NCBI GenBank assembly: GCA_035559535.1
Contig: DATMBG010000058.1
Span: 248,001-312,000 of the forward strand
Source: Candidatus Limnocylindrales bacterium
GTDB taxonomy: Bacteria > Moduliflexota > Moduliflexia > Moduliflexales > JAUQPW01
Direction of reading: 5' to 3'
Length of the DNA stretch: 64,000 nt
Part shown: positions 25,329-33,982 of the stretch, in pieces
How the letters are laid out: each line of letters starts with the position of its first letter
Numbering within the stretch: position 1 is the stretch's first letter
The notes under the pieces: generated by a model
Told to the model about the DNA's origin: nothing
Seen by the model: only the letters and a program-made list of their open reading frames with translations
Database searches by the model: none
Made by a program: the position numbers and the translations under genes

Positions 25329-26081
25329 ATGCAAGAAAAAGGAAGAGTCGCTCTCATTACAGGTGGAGGAACGGGTATTGGCCGTGCTTCAAGTTTGGCC
25401 CTGGCCCGCCAGGGGATTCAGGTAGCCATCAATTATTCTAAATCCGCTCGAGAAGCCCAAGAAACCGCTCAAGAAGCCGAGAAGATGGGTGTTTCAGCCA
25501 TGACGATTCAGGCAGATGTTTCCAAGGATGCAGAAGTTCGAGCCATGGTCAAAAAGGTTATGGATACCTGGGGACGTATCGATATGTTGATTAACTGTGC
25601 CGGATGGTCCCAGCGAACCCCCTTTAATGACCTGGAAGCCCATACCGAGGAGCTTTGGGACAGGAATCTGGCTATTAACCTCAAAGGTGTCTTCTTTTGC
25701 TCGCGGGCGGTAGCCGATATCATGAAGCGTCAGGGACAAGGTGCTATTGTCATTATAGCCTCGGTAGCCGGAATTACAGGAGTTGGAAGTTCCATTGCCT
25801 ATGCTGCTTCAAAGGCCGGGGTTATTTGCCTGACCAAATCTCTGGCTAAAATCTTAGCCCCCGAGGTTCGGGTCAATGCCATTGCCCCAGGGCTTGTAGA
25901 AACTCGATGGATTGAGGGCTGGGCCGATGCAGATGAAATACGCGATCAGACCCTTAAGACGACTCCTTTAAAAAGGATTTCAACCCCTGAAGATATCGCA
26001 GAAGCCGTCTGTTTTCTGGCAACTGACGCCCGAATGATTACCGGCCAGGTTCTGGTAATCGATGGGGGAAAAATTATGTAA
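25329..26081 (+). CDS. Short-chain dehydrogenase/reductase, FabG-like
   Basis: 250-residue NAD(P)H-dependent oxidoreductase. TGGGTGIGRAS binds the cofactor, NCAGWS lies at the NAG position, the catalytic triad is Ser in IIASVAG and Tyr/Lys in YAASKAG, and VRVNAIAPGLVETRW gives the conserved C-terminal substrate loop. The ATG at 25329 is preferred; a GTG at 25311 would add six residues and lies in the repeat. FabG-like by overall pattern, but with no acp or fab genes near it the substrate stays open. Confidence 0.9.
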   Translation: MQEKGRVALITGGGTGIGRASSLALARQGIQVAINYSKSAREAQETAQEAEKMGVSAMTIQADVSKDAEVRAMVKKVMDTWGRIDMLINCAGWSQRTPFNDLEAHTEELWDRNLAINLKGVFFCSRAVADIMKRQGQGAIVIIASVAGITGVGSSIAYAASKAGVICLTKSLAKILAPEVRVNAIAPGLVETRWIEGWADADEIRDQTLKTTPLKRISTPEDIAEAVCFLATDARMITGQVLVIDGGKIM

Positions 26082-26162
26082 GCTTTCTTGGTTTGCTCTG
26101 TTCTGCCCGGATGGATTTCAGATTCTGGTAATCCAGGACAGAAAGACTCTGTAAGGGTTGAT

Positions 26163-26229
26163 GTTCCGGGTCTGTTGTTTAGAGCCCAGGCCTTGCTAAT
26201 GTATCCCCGGCCAACAACGGACCCGGAAC
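26163..26229. terminator. 17-bp hairpin between convergent genes
   Basis: GTTCCGGGTCTGTTGTT (26163-26179) pairs with AACAACGGACCCGGAAC (26213-26229), 16 Watson-Crick pairs and one G-T, around a 33-base loop. It lies between the convergent SDR and PepSY genes and may end both transcripts, though no T run follows. Confidence 0.5.
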
Positions 26230-26248
26230 TACCGAGGGCTTTTCAAAT

Positions 26249-26803
26249 TTATCTTACCATCTCATCAGGTTCTCTTCCGATCTGGTAAATTTTTTCGCTT
26301 GACTCGGTAATCTCTGCGGTAGCCGTATCGACTTCTACCTTGATCTCCTTGCCACCCTCTCCGGAGGTTCTCACATCAAATTCATAAACGGCCCTGCCAT
26401 CCGGCTTCATTTCATACTCGGTTTGCAGAATCTTACCGGGGTAGGTAGTGAGTACCACTTTCTTAGCCTCGGCATCGGTTACCTTTATCCTGGCCTTGAA
26501 AAGCGGGTCTCTTAAATTAACTTCTCGATCTTCTCCCACAATCTCACCGGTATTTGCATGGCAGGTATACTCCCATTCTGTGGTATCGTTATCTCTAATC
26601 TCGATTTCATAAGCCGGACCGTCTTTTTTAACCGTAAATTCCAACTTTTCAATGTCTCCAGCCCGCTTGGTCAGGGCTGCTCTCAGACAGGTTTCCATAC
26701 TTACTTTGGTTTCCGGCATTTTGAAATCTTTATTCATGGCCACAACAGGACCTGTAGATAAAACCATAACCCCCCCAAGCAGCATTTTTTTAAGGATTCT
26801 CAT
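26249..26803 (-). CDS. Periplasmic protein with two PepSY domains
   Basis: 184-residue secreted protein. A signal peptide (MRILKKMLLGGVMVLSTGPV) is followed by two PepSY-type repeats: about residues 34-100 (METCLRAALTKRAGDIEKLE, AYEIEIRDND, ANTGEIVGED) and about 110-175 (DAEAKKVVLTTYPGKILQTE, AVYEFDVRTS, DTATAEITESS). PepSY domains often inhibit proteases or bind the envelope. A purine-rich stretch (GGGAGGTTAATCC region) precedes the ATG at 26803. No neighbour points to a specific role. Confidence 0.85.
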   Translation of the reverse strand: MRILKKMLLGGVMVLSTGPVVAMNKDFKMPETKVSMETCLRAALTKRAGDIEKLEFTVKKDGPAYEIEIRDNDTTEWEYTCHANTGEIVGEDREVNLRDPLFKARIKVTDAEAKKVVLTTYPGKILQTEYEMKPDGRAVYEFDVRTSGEGGKEIKVEVDTATAEITESSEKIYQIGREPDEMVR

Positions 26804-26887
26804 CGGATTAACCTCCCTTCTTTGAACGCGGAGCGCAAACTCAAAGGGTTCTTTAGAACCCTTTCCGAATCCGCGCTATTAAAAAAC

Positions 26888-29227
26888 TTATTGATTTCCA
26901 TAGATTCGTTTGTACTCTTCATAATACCATAACACCCGTTGAACGTATTTCTTGGTCTCCCGATAAGGAATACCGGCAATGAACATCTCAGGGTCTTCTC
27001 CAGACTGTTGCCGCAACCAGGCCTCTACCCGATCCTCTCCAGCGTTGTAACTGGCAATGACCGGAACAATATTCCCTTTAAACCGGATTAAGAGTTCTTC
27101 CAGGTAAGAAACCCCCAAAGCAATGTTCAATTCGGCATTCAGGAGCATCTCCTCAGAAAACTGGGTAATCCCCATGTTTTGAGCCAGCCGGTTGGCGGTG
27201 CTGTAAATAAGCTGCATCAATCCAGTCGCAGCCGCAGGGGAGCGTACATCAGGATTAAATTCGCTTTCCGCCATCATAATGGAGTAAACCAGAAAAGGAT
27301 CGATCTGAGGGGTGGTATATCGCCTGACTAATTCTTCATATCCAAGTGGATAAGCCATTTTCCAGAAGTTACCGGGTACTGAGGAATCTCCTCGACGCAG
27401 CCAGTCTGAAAAATATTGTCGGGAGAATTGAACCAATTTACGGTAATTCCGGGCTTCGTAATACAGTTCAAGCAATCGGTAAATTTCAGAAGATATCCTC
27501 ATCTTATTTTCGCTCTGTAAAGCCTTTTCCAATTCCCGGGCAGCTTCCTCATAAAGGGCCAGTTTCGTAAGCTCTTGGGCTTTGAGAAGTTGTTGACGAT
27601 AGGTGGTTGAGGAGAGCTGATTGGCGGTCGGTTTTAGTTTGAGTTGCCCGGGAGAGTCTGGATTTTGAACCTTGAGATTTTGAAGCCCCGGGTGTTCTTT
27701 GAAAAGAGAGGTCAGATGGTCTAAACTTCGGATACCGTAGTAAGACCTGGGATGGGTAAGATGGGCTCTCTGGAAAAACTCTACGGCTTTTCTCCAATCT
27801 CTCAACTTTTCAGAAGCCCTCCCGGCCCAATATAAGGCTTCTTCGTAGTAATAAGAATGCGGGTATTTACGTATAAGTTCTATCAGAATATTCCGGGACT
27901 TTTGATACTCTCCAGATCGGTAGTAGATCCAGGCACTTCGCCAGAGGGCATCCTCCTGGCGAGGGCCTCGCGGGGATCTTTTTAAAAAAATTTCATAGGT
28001 ACTCAGGGCCTTCTTGAAATTCTGTTGGTTTTCTTCATAGAAGGTCCCGAGCAAATAAAGGGTATCTAAGGTCCATTTATCGTGGGGATAGGTCGTATTC
28101 AGTTTCTGATAGATTGTTAAAAATTTATCTCCATTCTCCATCCGAAGATAGATTCTGGCCATGAGATTTAGTACTCGAGGGATTTCTTTATTCTGAGTAT
28201 AACGGGTCAGGAAGTTTTCGAAGATTTTGAGGGCTTCCTCGTTTTCCCGGAGGTTATAGGCTATTTTCCCTGACAGGAGAAGGGCTTTTTCCAAAAAAGG
28301 GCTTTCAGGAAATTTTTTAATCAGCCGGTTGAGGGTCTCTTGAGCCTGGGAAAATAAATTTAAGTTGTAGAGGCGTTCCCCCTCCTGGTAGAGTTCCTGA
28401 TCATTCCATTCAGGTTCTAAAGTTGGATACTGGGCATAGATTTCTTTTTCCCGCTTATAGGCCTGGGCTGCCCAGAATGAGTAAGGATAGCTTCTCTGCA
28501 GGTTTCGGTAGGTTTCCAGGGTAATCTTAAAGCTATGCTGCTCTTCCAAAAGACGGGCCGAGTCCCAAAGGGCTTTGGGAGCCAGGGGGTGATCTGAAAA
28601 TTTTTTAGAAAATTGGATATAGGCCGCGACAGCTTCCGGGTATTTTTTTAGAAGTTCTAAAACCTTTGCAATCTGAAACCGGGCCTCCGCCTGGAGAAGA
28701 CTGGAGGGGTAGCGATCGATCAGAGTTTGATAAGCCTGGAGGGCTTCAGGATAAAGTTCTTGTTTTCGATAACTTTCTGCCAGGTAATATTGGCCGTAAT
28801 CGTTCAGGATAAAGGAAGGAATCCGGGTGATTAAAAGATTCCAGACTTCAGAAGCTTTTAAGAACCTGCCCTGCTGGAAATAGAGATACCCGGCCAGGAA
28901 GAGAAACCGGGCTTTCCAGATCGGATCTTGCAGGTGGGAAAGAGGGGTGTTTTCTGGAGAGGTCGTAGGAGATGCCTCTACGCTGTTCAAGGTGTCCTGG
29001 AGTCGAAATAGATACGGTTCCAGTTCCTGGAGAGCCTCTTGAAAGTTGCCCTTTTTATATTTGGCTATCAAACTCTGCAGGAAAGGTTCTGGTTCGGGGA
29101 ATGTGGCTTCTCCGGAGTAGGGATTCCCGGACGGATCTGTTGGGGCTGATAGGGCCGGTTCCAACCTGAATAGATTAAATAAGATAAGCAGGAAAAAAAT
29201 AAGATAGTATCGATGATATTTTTTCAT
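26888..29227 (-). CDS. slt: Soluble lytic murein transglycosylase (Slt-like) with TPR superhelix
   Basis: 779-residue periplasmic enzyme cleaving the MurNAc-GlcNAc bond with formation of anhydro-MurNAc. An N-terminal signal peptide (about residues 1-27) is followed by a long helical TPR region with about ten units (for example FLAGYLYFQQGRFLKASEVW, DALWRSAWIYYRSGEYQKSR) and a C-terminal SLT domain (about 625-760). The catalytic Glu lies in MMAESEFNPDVRSPAAATG, with GLMQLIYSTA and PVIASYNAGEDRV as the other signatures. The TPR part is longer than in E. coli Slt70. Single gene with its own promoter. Confidence 0.95.
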   Translation of the reverse strand: MKKYHRYYLIFFLLILFNLFRLEPALSAPTDPSGNPYSGEATFPEPEPFLQSLIAKYKKGNFQEALQELEPYLFRLQDTLNSVEASPTTSPENTPLSHLQDPIWKARFLFLAGYLYFQQGRFLKASEVWNLLITRIPSFILNDYGQYYLAESYRKQELYPEALQAYQTLIDRYPSSLLQAEARFQIAKVLELLKKYPEAVAAYIQFSKKFSDHPLAPKALWDSARLLEEQHSFKITLETYRNLQRSYPYSFWAAQAYKREKEIYAQYPTLEPEWNDQELYQEGERLYNLNLFSQAQETLNRLIKKFPESPFLEKALLLSGKIAYNLRENEEALKIFENFLTRYTQNKEIPRVLNLMARIYLRMENGDKFLTIYQKLNTTYPHDKWTLDTLYLLGTFYEENQQNFKKALSTYEIFLKRSPRGPRQEDALWRSAWIYYRSGEYQKSRNILIELIRKYPHSYYYEEALYWAGRASEKLRDWRKAVEFFQRAHLTHPRSYYGIRSLDHLTSLFKEHPGLQNLKVQNPDSPGQLKLKPTANQLSSTTYRQQLLKAQELTKLALYEEAARELEKALQSENKMRISSEIYRLLELYYEARNYRKLVQFSRQYFSDWLRRGDSSVPGNFWKMAYPLGYEELVRRYTTPQIDPFLVYSIMMAESEFNPDVRSPAAATGLMQLIYSTANRLAQNMGITQFSEEMLLNAELNIALGVSYLEELLIRFKGNIVPVIASYNAGEDRVEAWLRQQSGEDPEMFIAGIPYRETKKYVQRVLWYYEEYKRIYGNQ

Positions 29228-29286
29228 AGAGCCTGCAATGATTTAAGGCTGGTATTATCCAGATAAGGGGACTTGAATTTTAATCT

Positions 29287-29315
29287 AACTTAGAAATAGG
29301 TATTTAAGTTGTCAA
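29287..29315 (-). promoter_or_regulatory. Promoter for slt
   Basis: On the minus strand TTGACA (29310-29315), a 17-base spacer and TAAGTT (29287-29292), about 60 bases before the slt ATG. Confidence 0.55.
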
Positions 29316-29641
29316 TAAAAATCGACTTAGCTTGAGGTCGATGAGCCATTAATTTCTCCTTGACGGAGATCTTAACCCTATGTTAAAGATCATAGAATGA
29401 GAATTTAAGCATAGTTTGGAACTTTCTCGGTCAGGTTAAAATACCTAAGGTAAAGCTGCCTGTCTTAGAGAATTAAAAAGAGTCGTTATAAGGAAGGAAA
29501 ACCCATAAACCTACCGTCTTCAAGATAAATTATTTTCCAATTTATCCTAAGGACAGAGCAGGGGGTAGAAAATAAACTAAGAATCTGTTACTGGTTTTTG
29601 GTTTCTAATGACCAGTTGCCAGTTATCCGTTTACCAGGACC
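29316..29641. other. Gene-free gap upstream of the deoxysugar genes
   Basis: No coding frame is convincing. A weak plus-strand promoter (TTGACG 29360-29365, 17 bases, TTAAAG) is possible. GATAAATT and AATTTATC (about 29524-29546) form an 8-bp hairpin, and GGTTTTTGGTTTCTAATGAC words with a partial complement precede the ATG at 29642. Confidence 0.4.
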
Positions 29642-30478
29642 ATGAAAATATTTATAACCGGTGCCGGGGGCATGCTAGGCACAGATTTAATGCGGGAATT
29701 AGGAAAAACTTATGAGGTTTCAGGAGCGAATGCCATAGAATGTGATGTGACGGATTATTACAGAGTCAGTGAGATTATATCTGCTCAGAAGCCCGATGTG
29801 ATTATCCATACGGCGGCTTACACAGATGTAGATGGAGCTGAAATCCATCACGAAAGGGCTTTTAAAGTTAACCAGGAAGGAACCCGAAATGTAGCTTTGG
29901 CCGCCAGAGAAGTAGGAGCAAAAATGTTCCATATCAGTACCGATTATGTCTTTGGGGGAGCTAAGAAAATGCCCTATGTAGAAGATGATCCACCTAATCC
30001 ATTGGGTATTTATGCTAAATCTAAGCTACAAGGGGAACTTGAGGTTCAAAAACACCTTCAGAATTATTTAATTATCCGAACTGCCTGGCTATATGGGAAA
30101 CATGGTGATAACTTTGTTAGATCTATCCTAAGACTGGCTCAAACCACCGATACCCTTCGGGTTGTAAATGATCAGATTGGATCACCCACTTATACTAAAG
30201 ATCTCTGTTGGGGAATTGAAAAGTTACTGGAAAAGGATATTACAGGAATTATCCATTTAACCAACAGCGGCTCTTGTAGCTGGTACGAGTTTGCCCTGGC
30301 CATTCTCAAATATGCCAACATCTCCAACGCCCAGGTGCTTCCTATCAGTACCAGCCAGTTAAGACGTCCGGCGCCGCGTCCCTATTATTCCGTTTTAAGT
30401 AATGCAAAGTTTAAAATGATAACCGGTTATGAAATGCGACCCTGGGAAGCAGGATTGAAAGAGTATCTGAGCTCTTAA
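29642..30478 (+). CDS. rfbD: dTDP-4-dehydrorhamnose reductase (RfbD)-like
   Basis: 278-residue extended SDR. TGAGGMLGTDL opens the Rossmann fold; HTAAYTDVDGAE and STDYVFGG carry the conserved serine/threonine, YAKSKLQGE the catalytic Tyr/Lys, and RTAWLYGKHGDNFV, DQIGSPTYTKDL and RRPAPRPYYSVL are RfbD signatures. The family reduces dTDP-4-keto-rhamnose to dTDP-rhamnose, or an equivalent 4-keto sugar. No rfbA, rfbB or rfbC gene lies near it in the window, so they must be elsewhere or the substrate differs. A second nucleotide-sugar SDR follows. Confidence 0.9.
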   Translation: MKIFITGAGGMLGTDLMRELGKTYEVSGANAIECDVTDYYRVSEIISAQKPDVIIHTAAYTDVDGAEIHHERAFKVNQEGTRNVALAAREVGAKMFHISTDYVFGGAKKMPYVEDDPPNPLGIYAKSKLQGELEVQKHLQNYLIIRTAWLYGKHGDNFVRSILRLAQTTDTLRVVNDQIGSPTYTKDLCWGIEKLLEKDITGIIHLTNSGSCSWYEFALAILKYANISNAQVLPISTSQLRRPAPRPYYSVLSNAKFKMITGYEMRPWEAGLKEYLSS

Positions 30479-30481
30479 ATG

Positions 30482-30644
30482 GAATTGTCCGTTGTTTTTT
30501 GTTTGTTATCGGTTGTTCGTTGTTTTTGGATGGGAATCACGATTTTAACTATCTGGCTCAGTTCAAAAGATGAACGTTTTAACTGAATGCTCCAGGAAGG
30601 CAAAGGACAACGGTTGATGAACAACGAACAACGGGCAAAGCAAA
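30482..30644. repeat. Inverted word array (TTGTTCGTTGTT / AACAACGAACAAC)
   Basis: The left arm carries TTGTCCGTTG, GTTATCGG and TTGTTCGTTGTT; the right arm carries GGACAACGG and GAACAACGAACAACGG. An inner TTCAAAAGATGAACGTTTT block is also self-complementary. It ends at the TTG start of the next gene, which has no ribosome site. Confidence 0.75.
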
Positions 30645-31595
30645 TTGAAAGTTCTTATTACAGGTATTACAGGTTTTGTAGGTGGTTATCTTACGGAACT
30701 CCTTGCCAGAGAGTCCTATCAAATTTACGGAACTTATCTGGATCCCTTTAATCTTAAAAACTTATCCCCCTCCCAACAAAAGGCTACCTTTTATCCATGT
30801 GATTTAACCCAGCCGGAGGCTATTGAGGCGGTCGTTAAGGCAGTTCAACCTGACGTAGTTTACCATCTGGCCGGCATGAGCCATGTCCAAAAATCCTGGT
30901 CTATTCGAGAGACTACCTTAAAGGTCAACCTTTTTGGTGCCTTAAATCTTCTTGAATCCCTCCGGAAATTTGCCCCTTCTGCCAAAACTCTTATGGTAAG
31001 TTCCAGTGAAGTGTATGGAAATGTCCCTTTGGATCTTCAACCTATTTCTGAAAACGCCCCGCTTCGGCCCTTGACTCCCTATGCTGCCAGTAAAGCTTCC
31101 CTGGAATTGCTTTGCCATCCTTATATTTACGGGGATAAGCTTCACATCGTTATTGTCAGACCTTTTAATCATACGGGTCCACGCCAGGATCCCTCCTTTG
31201 TCTGTTCAGATTTTGCCAGACAAATTGCCGAAATTGAAAAGGGTTTACGAGAACCCAGGATTTATGTTGGCAACTTAGATGCCCGGCGAGATTTCTCCGA
31301 TGTTCGTGACGTGGTAAGGGGTTATCAGATGATTATGAAAAAGGGGCAGACCGGTGAGATCTATAATATCGCTTCCGGCAAAGCTTATGCTATCGGAGAA
31401 CTTCTGGATATCTTACTCAGTTTAAGTCCGGCTAAAATCCAAATAAGTCCGGATCCCGACCGGGTAAGACCTTCAGATATCCACCTGCTCCTGGGAGATA
31501 ACACAAAAGTTCGTCGTCAAATTGGCTGGGAACCCGAAATTCCCATCCAGGATACGCTACGGGATATTTTAAGCTATTGGAGAGAAAGGATTTAA
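30645..31595 (+). CDS. GDP-6-deoxy-D-mannose reductase (RMD)-like nucleotide-sugar SDR
   Basis: 316-residue extended SDR. KVLITGITGFVGGYL at the N-terminus, VSSSEVYGNVP, YAASKASLELLC (Tyr-x3-Lys) and the RPFNHTGPRQDPSFV motif fit GDP-4-keto-6-deoxymannose reductases (RMD) or closely related GDP-mannose 4,6-dehydratases. The product would be GDP-rhamnose, used in A-band-type O-polysaccharide. The start appears to be TTG at 30645, directly after the word array. Downstream is another word array, then threonine synthase. Family firm, substrate likely. Confidence 0.82.
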   Translation: MKVLITGITGFVGGYLTELLARESYQIYGTYLDPFNLKNLSPSQQKATFYPCDLTQPEAIEAVVKAVQPDVVYHLAGMSHVQKSWSIRETTLKVNLFGALNLLESLRKFAPSAKTLMVSSSEVYGNVPLDLQPISENAPLRPLTPYAASKASLELLCHPYIYGDKLHIVIVRPFNHTGPRQDPSFVCSDFARQIAEIEKGLREPRIYVGNLDARRDFSDVRDVVRGYQMIMKKGQTGEIYNIASGKAYAIGELLDILLSLSPAKIQISPDPDRVRPSDIHLLLGDNTKVRRQIGWEPEIPIQDTLRDILSYWRERI

Positions 31596-31597
31596 AG

Positions 31598-31737
31598 GGC
31601 CTGTGGAAGTATGGGGGTGTAGGAGTGGGGAAGTAGGGGAGTGTGGGAGTTCTATTTCTTATACTTCTACTTTCATACCCCCATACCTCCATACTTTCAT
31701 ACCCCCATACTTCCCCACTCCCACACTCTCTTACATA
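31598..31737. repeat. Inverted word array (GGAAGTATGGGGGT / CCCCCATACCTCC), longest copy
   Basis: About 140 bases of degenerate GTATGGGGGTGTAGGAGTGG words on the left and CCCCCATACCTCCATAC words on the right. Two spurious ORFs run through it. Same word as at 14300, 16590 and 48303. Confidence 0.75.
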
Positions 31738-31750
31738 GATCCTTTAAAAA

Positions 31751-33601
31751 ATGCGCCTGGTTCAAAGATTTTATACATTACAGTGTGTCAGGTGTGATAC
31801 ATTTTGGGATGAGCATCAGACCACTACAGTGTGTCTGAGATGTCGGAATGCTCTGGATGTCAAATATGATTATGACTATATCCGAGACCGGCTTAACCTC
31901 TATTCTCTTAAAAATTCTCCGTTAAGTGCCCTCAAATATATGGATTTTTATCCCATTGAGAACCGTCGCCGGGTGGTTTCTTTGGATGAAGGTGCTACCC
32001 CCCTTCATCGGTCTCAGAATTTATCTAAAGCTCTGGGGTTGAAAAATCTCTATGTGAAAGACGAGGGGGCCAATCCCACAGGAGTATTTAAAGATCGAGG
32101 CTCAATGGTAGAGTTTACCAAGGCCCTGGAATTAGGAGCTCAGGCTGTTTGTGTGGCTTCCACAGGAAATATGGCGGCTTCTTGTTCTGCTTATGCGGCT
32201 ATTGCAGGTCTTCCTTGTTATGTCTTGGTTCCTGAGGGAACAGCCATTGGTAAGTTATCTCAGACCCTGGCCTATGGCGCTCGGGTGTTACAGGTTCGGG
32301 GGACGTATGGAGATGCCGTGAGATTGACCGAGAAGATGGCCGAAGATCATAAATTTTATCTGGCAGGGGATTATGCCTTTCGGGCCGAAGGACAAAAATC
32401 AATCAGCTATGAAATTATCGAACAACTCTACTGGAAAGCCCCTGACTTTGTCATCGTTCCCATAGGCTGCGGGACTAATCTGGCTGCTATTTGGAAGGGG
32501 TTCGTAGAATTTAAAAAATTAGGATTCATCGATACCCTGCCGAAGTTGATCGGGGTACAACCCGAGGGGTGTTCTACCATTTGTGAGGCCTTTAAGCGAA
32601 ACATAGATCGGGCAGTTCTCATAGAAAAACCTAAAACCATTGCCTCGGCCGTAGGCATTGGAGTTCCCCAGGACGATATCAAAGCCTTGAGGGCCCTGAG
32701 AGAATCCAAAGGATACTGCTTAACGGTTACAGATTCTGAAATTTTAGCCTCTCAACAGGAGCTGGCCAAAACGGAATCCATCTTCGTAGAACCTTCTGCA
32801 GCTATTCCTATCGCAGTTCTTCCAACCCTCCTGAAGGAGAAAATTATTCATGAGGAAGACGTGGTCGTCTGTATTGCCACGGGAAATGGCTTAAAAGACC
32901 CCCATGCAGTTCTGAAGATCCTTCCTTCTCCTCCCTCTATAGAGGCTTTGAGCAGCGAAGTAGATAAATTTCTAAAGAACCGTTTGTATGAAATTCAGGG
33001 AATTAAACTTAAAGATCAAGGAGAGATCCTCTTTCAACAGGTTCCCGAGAAAGACAAGCTCTTGGATCTGGTGGAACAGGAGTTCAAGGTAAACTTGAGA
33101 AATCCCTATGGAGACCATCTTTATATCCTGGCTCGGGAATTTGAAGAAAAGGGAAAAGCAGTGACACGAACGGATCTACAGAACCTGGTGGAAACGGTTC
33201 TAAAGAGTACCAGCCCGCATAAATTTCTCAAGGTTTTGGATTATCAGGTTGTTGCGACAAAACATGCCCGTCCCAGGGCCACTGTAACCCTGGAATTTGA
33301 AGGGAAGCGGACCATTTCAGAGAGCGAAGGGGTGGGTCCTGTGGATGCTGCTATCCAGGCTCTTCGGAAGGCGGTTCAGGAAACCCATGACTTTGAATGC
33401 CACCTGGTGGATTATCAGGTTCATATCGATACCTCAGGGACAGATTCTGCCGTTGAAGTGACCATGACCTTGAAAGATAAAGAAAACAACCAGGTGGTAG
33501 CGGTGGGGACTTCTCCGGATATCATCGTAGCCTCTATCGAAGCCTTCGAGGAAGGTTACAATGTACTTTACGGAAAGAATCAGACCCCGCTGGAGACTTA
33601 A
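31751..33601 (+). CDS. thrC: Threonine synthase fused to a LeuA-type allosteric domain
   Basis: 616-residue PLP enzyme making threonine from O-phosphohomoserine. An N-terminal zinc ribbon (CVRC and CLRC) is followed by the fold-type II core, residues about 65-400, with the Schiff-base lysine K114 in NPTGVFKDRGSM, the CVASTGNMAASCSAYAA loop and the PIGCGTNLAA phosphate site. A linker of about 90 residues leads to residues about 490-605, which match the regulatory C-terminal domain of 2-isopropylmalate/citramalate synthases: RATVTLEFEGK, EGVGPVDAAIQALRKAV, LVDYQVHIDTSGTDS, TSPDIIVASIEAFEEG. This implies feedback control by leucine or isoleucine. Family length without the tail would be about 400-480. 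Confidence 0.9.
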   Translation: MRLVQRFYTLQCVRCDTFWDEHQTTTVCLRCRNALDVKYDYDYIRDRLNLYSLKNSPLSALKYMDFYPIENRRRVVSLDEGATPLHRSQNLSKALGLKNLYVKDEGANPTGVFKDRGSMVEFTKALELGAQAVCVASTGNMAASCSAYAAIAGLPCYVLVPEGTAIGKLSQTLAYGARVLQVRGTYGDAVRLTEKMAEDHKFYLAGDYAFRAEGQKSISYEIIEQLYWKAPDFVIVPIGCGTNLAAIWKGFVEFKKLGFIDTLPKLIGVQPEGCSTICEAFKRNIDRAVLIEKPKTIASAVGIGVPQDDIKALRALRESKGYCLTVTDSEILASQQELAKTESIFVEPSAAIPIAVLPTLLKEKIIHEEDVVVCIATGNGLKDPHAVLKILPSPPSIEALSSEVDKFLKNRLYEIQGIKLKDQGEILFQQVPEKDKLLDLVEQEFKVNLRNPYGDHLYILAREFEEKGKAVTRTDLQNLVETVLKSTSPHKFLKVLDYQVVATKHARPRATVTLEFEGKRTISESEGVGPVDAAIQALRKAVQETHDFECHLVDYQVHIDTSGTDSAVEVTMTLKDKENNQVVAVGTSPDIIVASIEAFEEGYNVLYGKNQTPLET

Positions 33602-33776
33602 ATTGTTTCAAATCAGTACCTTATGGCTCATCTACGCCTGGTACAAATCCTGCTCTATTCAATAAGGTGTACCATAATATGACATTATCGAATAAGGGAA
33701 TTGGGAAAATTCTCGAATTTAGTTTTCAAAAACTCGGGGTTATCCAACGCCCGTTCATCCAGAGGAGTTGATGCCT

Positions 33777-33923
33777 ATGATGTACCTGATTGCCTTAAGT
33801 TTAGTGGTAGGGTTTTGTATGGGCCTGGCTTTTTTTGCCCTCTTGAGTATCTCCGAAGGAAGCGATGAGGAAGAGAGTTCCTCTAAGGAGGAGGGTTATT
33901 ACCAAAACTTAATCTGTAGGTAA
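33777..33923 (+). CDS. Small single-span membrane protein, unknown function
   Basis: 48 residues from the ATG at 33777 (ATG 33771 would add two). It reads MMYLIALSLVVGFCMGLAFF and continues ALLSISEGSDEEESSSKEEG to end in YYQNLICR: one membrane helix followed by an acidic cytoplasmic or periplasmic tail. AGAGGAG lies nine bases before the chosen start, a good ribosome site. The shape recalls small assembly factors such as CcoS, but there is no oxidase gene near and no sequence match I can name. It stands alone between threonine synthase and a convergent phosphatase gene. Confidence 0.5.
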   Translation: MMYLIALSLVVGFCMGLAFFALLSISEGSDEEESSSKEEGYYQNLICR

Positions 33924-33982
33924 AGAAGGAATAGAGAGTAAAAGATTGTGAAGTGTGCGGGAGCAGGGTATCTGCGTCTTCG

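Noticed and set aside
31598-31737. Tandem words that could be taken for a CRISPR array
   Set aside because: Copies are 8-14 bases, degenerate, on both strands, without regular spacers and without cas genes.
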